From NCBI GenBank assembly GCA_937921255.1, contig CAKZSO010000013.1, positions 1 to 64,000 on the forward strand: a DNA stretch of 64,000 nt, written 5' to 3'. This DNA comes from Candidatus Bipolaricaulota bacterium. GTDB taxonomy: Bacteria > Bipolaricaulota > Bipolaricaulia > Bipolaricaulales > Bipolaricaulaceae. Of this stretch, positions 63,247 through 64,000 are shown piece by piece. The notes beneath the pieces are model-generated. The model ran no database searches, was not told where the DNA came from, and worked only from the letters and a program-made list of their open reading frames with translations. The position numbers and the translations under genes were made by a program. The stretch's first letter is position 1. Each line of letters begins with the position of its first letter.

Positions 63247-64000
63247 CTAGCTGGGGCGGCGCTCGGGACGGCATCCGGACTCGCCGAGAACCGTCTGAAC
63301 GCAAAGCGGATCAAGGGGCTGGCAGACCCGGGTTACAACGCGGCGGAGGATCGCCTCGTCCGGGCCCTCGGCAAACAGCGGATGAGGGGTTGGGTCCCCG
63401 ACGGCCGGACGATCTCCTCCCGTTGCGGTGCCCCACCGGAACAGGGACGACGCGAAACCCGTGGTCAAGGAGGTGCCGCTCCGCGCCCGTGTTCGCGAGT
63501 ACGGTGAACACGACCGACCGCCACCCGATCTCCCCCCAGACCCGACGAGCGGGGCGAGGGCGGCGATCAACCGGTCCCCCTCAACCACCTGGCCCCGACT
63601 GTCCACCCACATGACCCGATCGCCGTCGCGGTCGAAGGCGATTCCAAGGTCGGCCCTCTCCCTCGGCACCACCTGCTCTAGCAGGTCGGAGGGCCGCGGC
63701 CCCCGTCCGGTTGATCCACGCCCCGTCGGGTTCGGCGCCGAGGAGCACGAGGTCCGCCCCGAGGTCCCAAAACACGTCCGGAGCAACCACGGCTGTCGCC
63801 CCGTACGCCCGGTCAACCGCGATCCGCATCCCCGCAAGCGACAAGTTGGAACGGCCTCCCGCAGGAACGTTCGGTAGACGTCTTCCGCACCGGTGAGATG
63901 GGCAATCCTCCCGCGCCGCCCGGGTTGCGGGGGGACCCCGACGAGCGCTTCCACCGCCTCCTCTTCCTCCGGAGAGAGCTTCGGGCCATGCCAGTCACAG
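63247..64000 (-). pseudogene. Frameshifted phosphohexomutase (GlmM/ManB-like), 5' end beyond window
   Basis: Pieces of one phosphoglucosamine/phosphomannomutase are spread over three minus-strand frames. From the right edge: HGPKLSPEEEEAVEALVGV and EDVYRTFLREA; shift near 63860; LAGMRIAVDRAYGATAVVAPD; shift near 63700; PSDLLEQVVPRERADLGIAFDRDGDRV (the metal loop, DRDGDR); shift near 63545; VFTVLANTGAERHLLDHGF. The C-terminal half (sugar and phosphate-binding domains) is missing. Either a real pseudogene or poor sequence at a contig end. Its promoter and start are not in the window. Confidence 0.7.

Overview
This is a high-GC bacterial chromosome segment with densely packed, mostly housekeeping genes. 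Many neighbours overlap by 1-4 nt (ATGA, GTGA or TGATG junctions). No phage, insertion sequence, CRISPR array or plasmid function was seen. The gene mix includes a split glycine decarboxylase, a biotin-dependent Na+-pump decarboxylase, RNase Y followed by SpoVS, a cyclic-2,3-diphosphoglycerate-synthetase-like protein, a short Thermus-type EF-Ts and outer-membrane-type proteins. It suggests an anaerobic, possibly thermophilic, deep-branching diderm lineage such as Candidatus Bipolaricaulota. That placement is inference from gene content and the 23S tail could settle it.

Layout. 1-573: end of an rRNA operon (23S 3' end, 5S, T-run). 604-2970: dnaX-ybaB-recR. 2978-3237: tRNA-Arg and tRNA-Ser (minus). 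3320-5027: HAD phosphatase and CDF metal exporter. 5064-13321 (minus): a 1393-residue MEDS/GAF/PAS/HD-GYP protein, an FG-GAP surface protein and a copper ATPase. 13540-14582: a broken PAS gene and a Met/His-rich exported protein. 14723-18823: MarR regulator plus a heterodimeric ABC exporter. 19334-24844 (minus): a five-gene uptake and catabolic operon (argininosuccinate-lyase-like enzyme, solute-binding protein, two permeases, amidohydrolase). 25011-29785 (minus): Nudix hydrolase, asparagine-synthase-like protein, CsoR, phosphofructokinase, flavoprotein. 29866-32378: rsmD, surE, threonine-synthase-like gene. 32418-36369 (minus): nitroreductase, peroxiredoxin-nitroreductase fusion, barrel protein, CPGS-like protein. 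36466-37819: a CDP-alcohol phosphotransferase gene convergent with an RluA-type pseudouridine synthase. 37844-48815: an 11-gene plus-strand run (rimP, nusA, MMPL transporter, rny, spoVS, AtpZ-like, PPIase-TPR fusion, mazG, DUF4911-like, yqeG, rnc). 48953-52427: a DASS/SLC13-type transporter and a large secreted protein. 52448-56491: tRNA-Glu and birA-oadG-oadA-oadB. 56488-58591 (minus): pyrH, tsf, rpsB. 58708-63237: dnaB and gcvH-gcvPA-gcvPB. 63247-64000: a frameshifted phosphohexomutase remnant (minus) running off the window.

How the genes work together. Information processing dominates: replication (dnaX, dnaB), repair (recR), ribosome maturation (rimP, rsmD, RluA family), transcription (nusA), translation (rpsB, tsf, tRNAs) and RNA decay or processing (rny, rnc). 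Carbon and energy metabolism is represented by phosphofructokinase, glycine cleavage and the Na+-translocating decarboxylase with its own biotin ligase. Copper handling is suggested by copA, CsoR and the exported Met/His-rich protein.

A recurring sequence signal is a TANNNT hexamer 6-9 nt upstream of the start codon of nine genes that lack a ribosome binding site. It suggests widespread leaderless transcription. Two genes may start at ATA. No single wholly new system stands out. The best leads are the lyase/ABC/amidohydrolase operon, the leaderless and bidirectional promoters, the Cys-less asparagine-synthase-like protein, the peroxiredoxin-nitroreductase fusion and the Met/His-rich protein beside copA.
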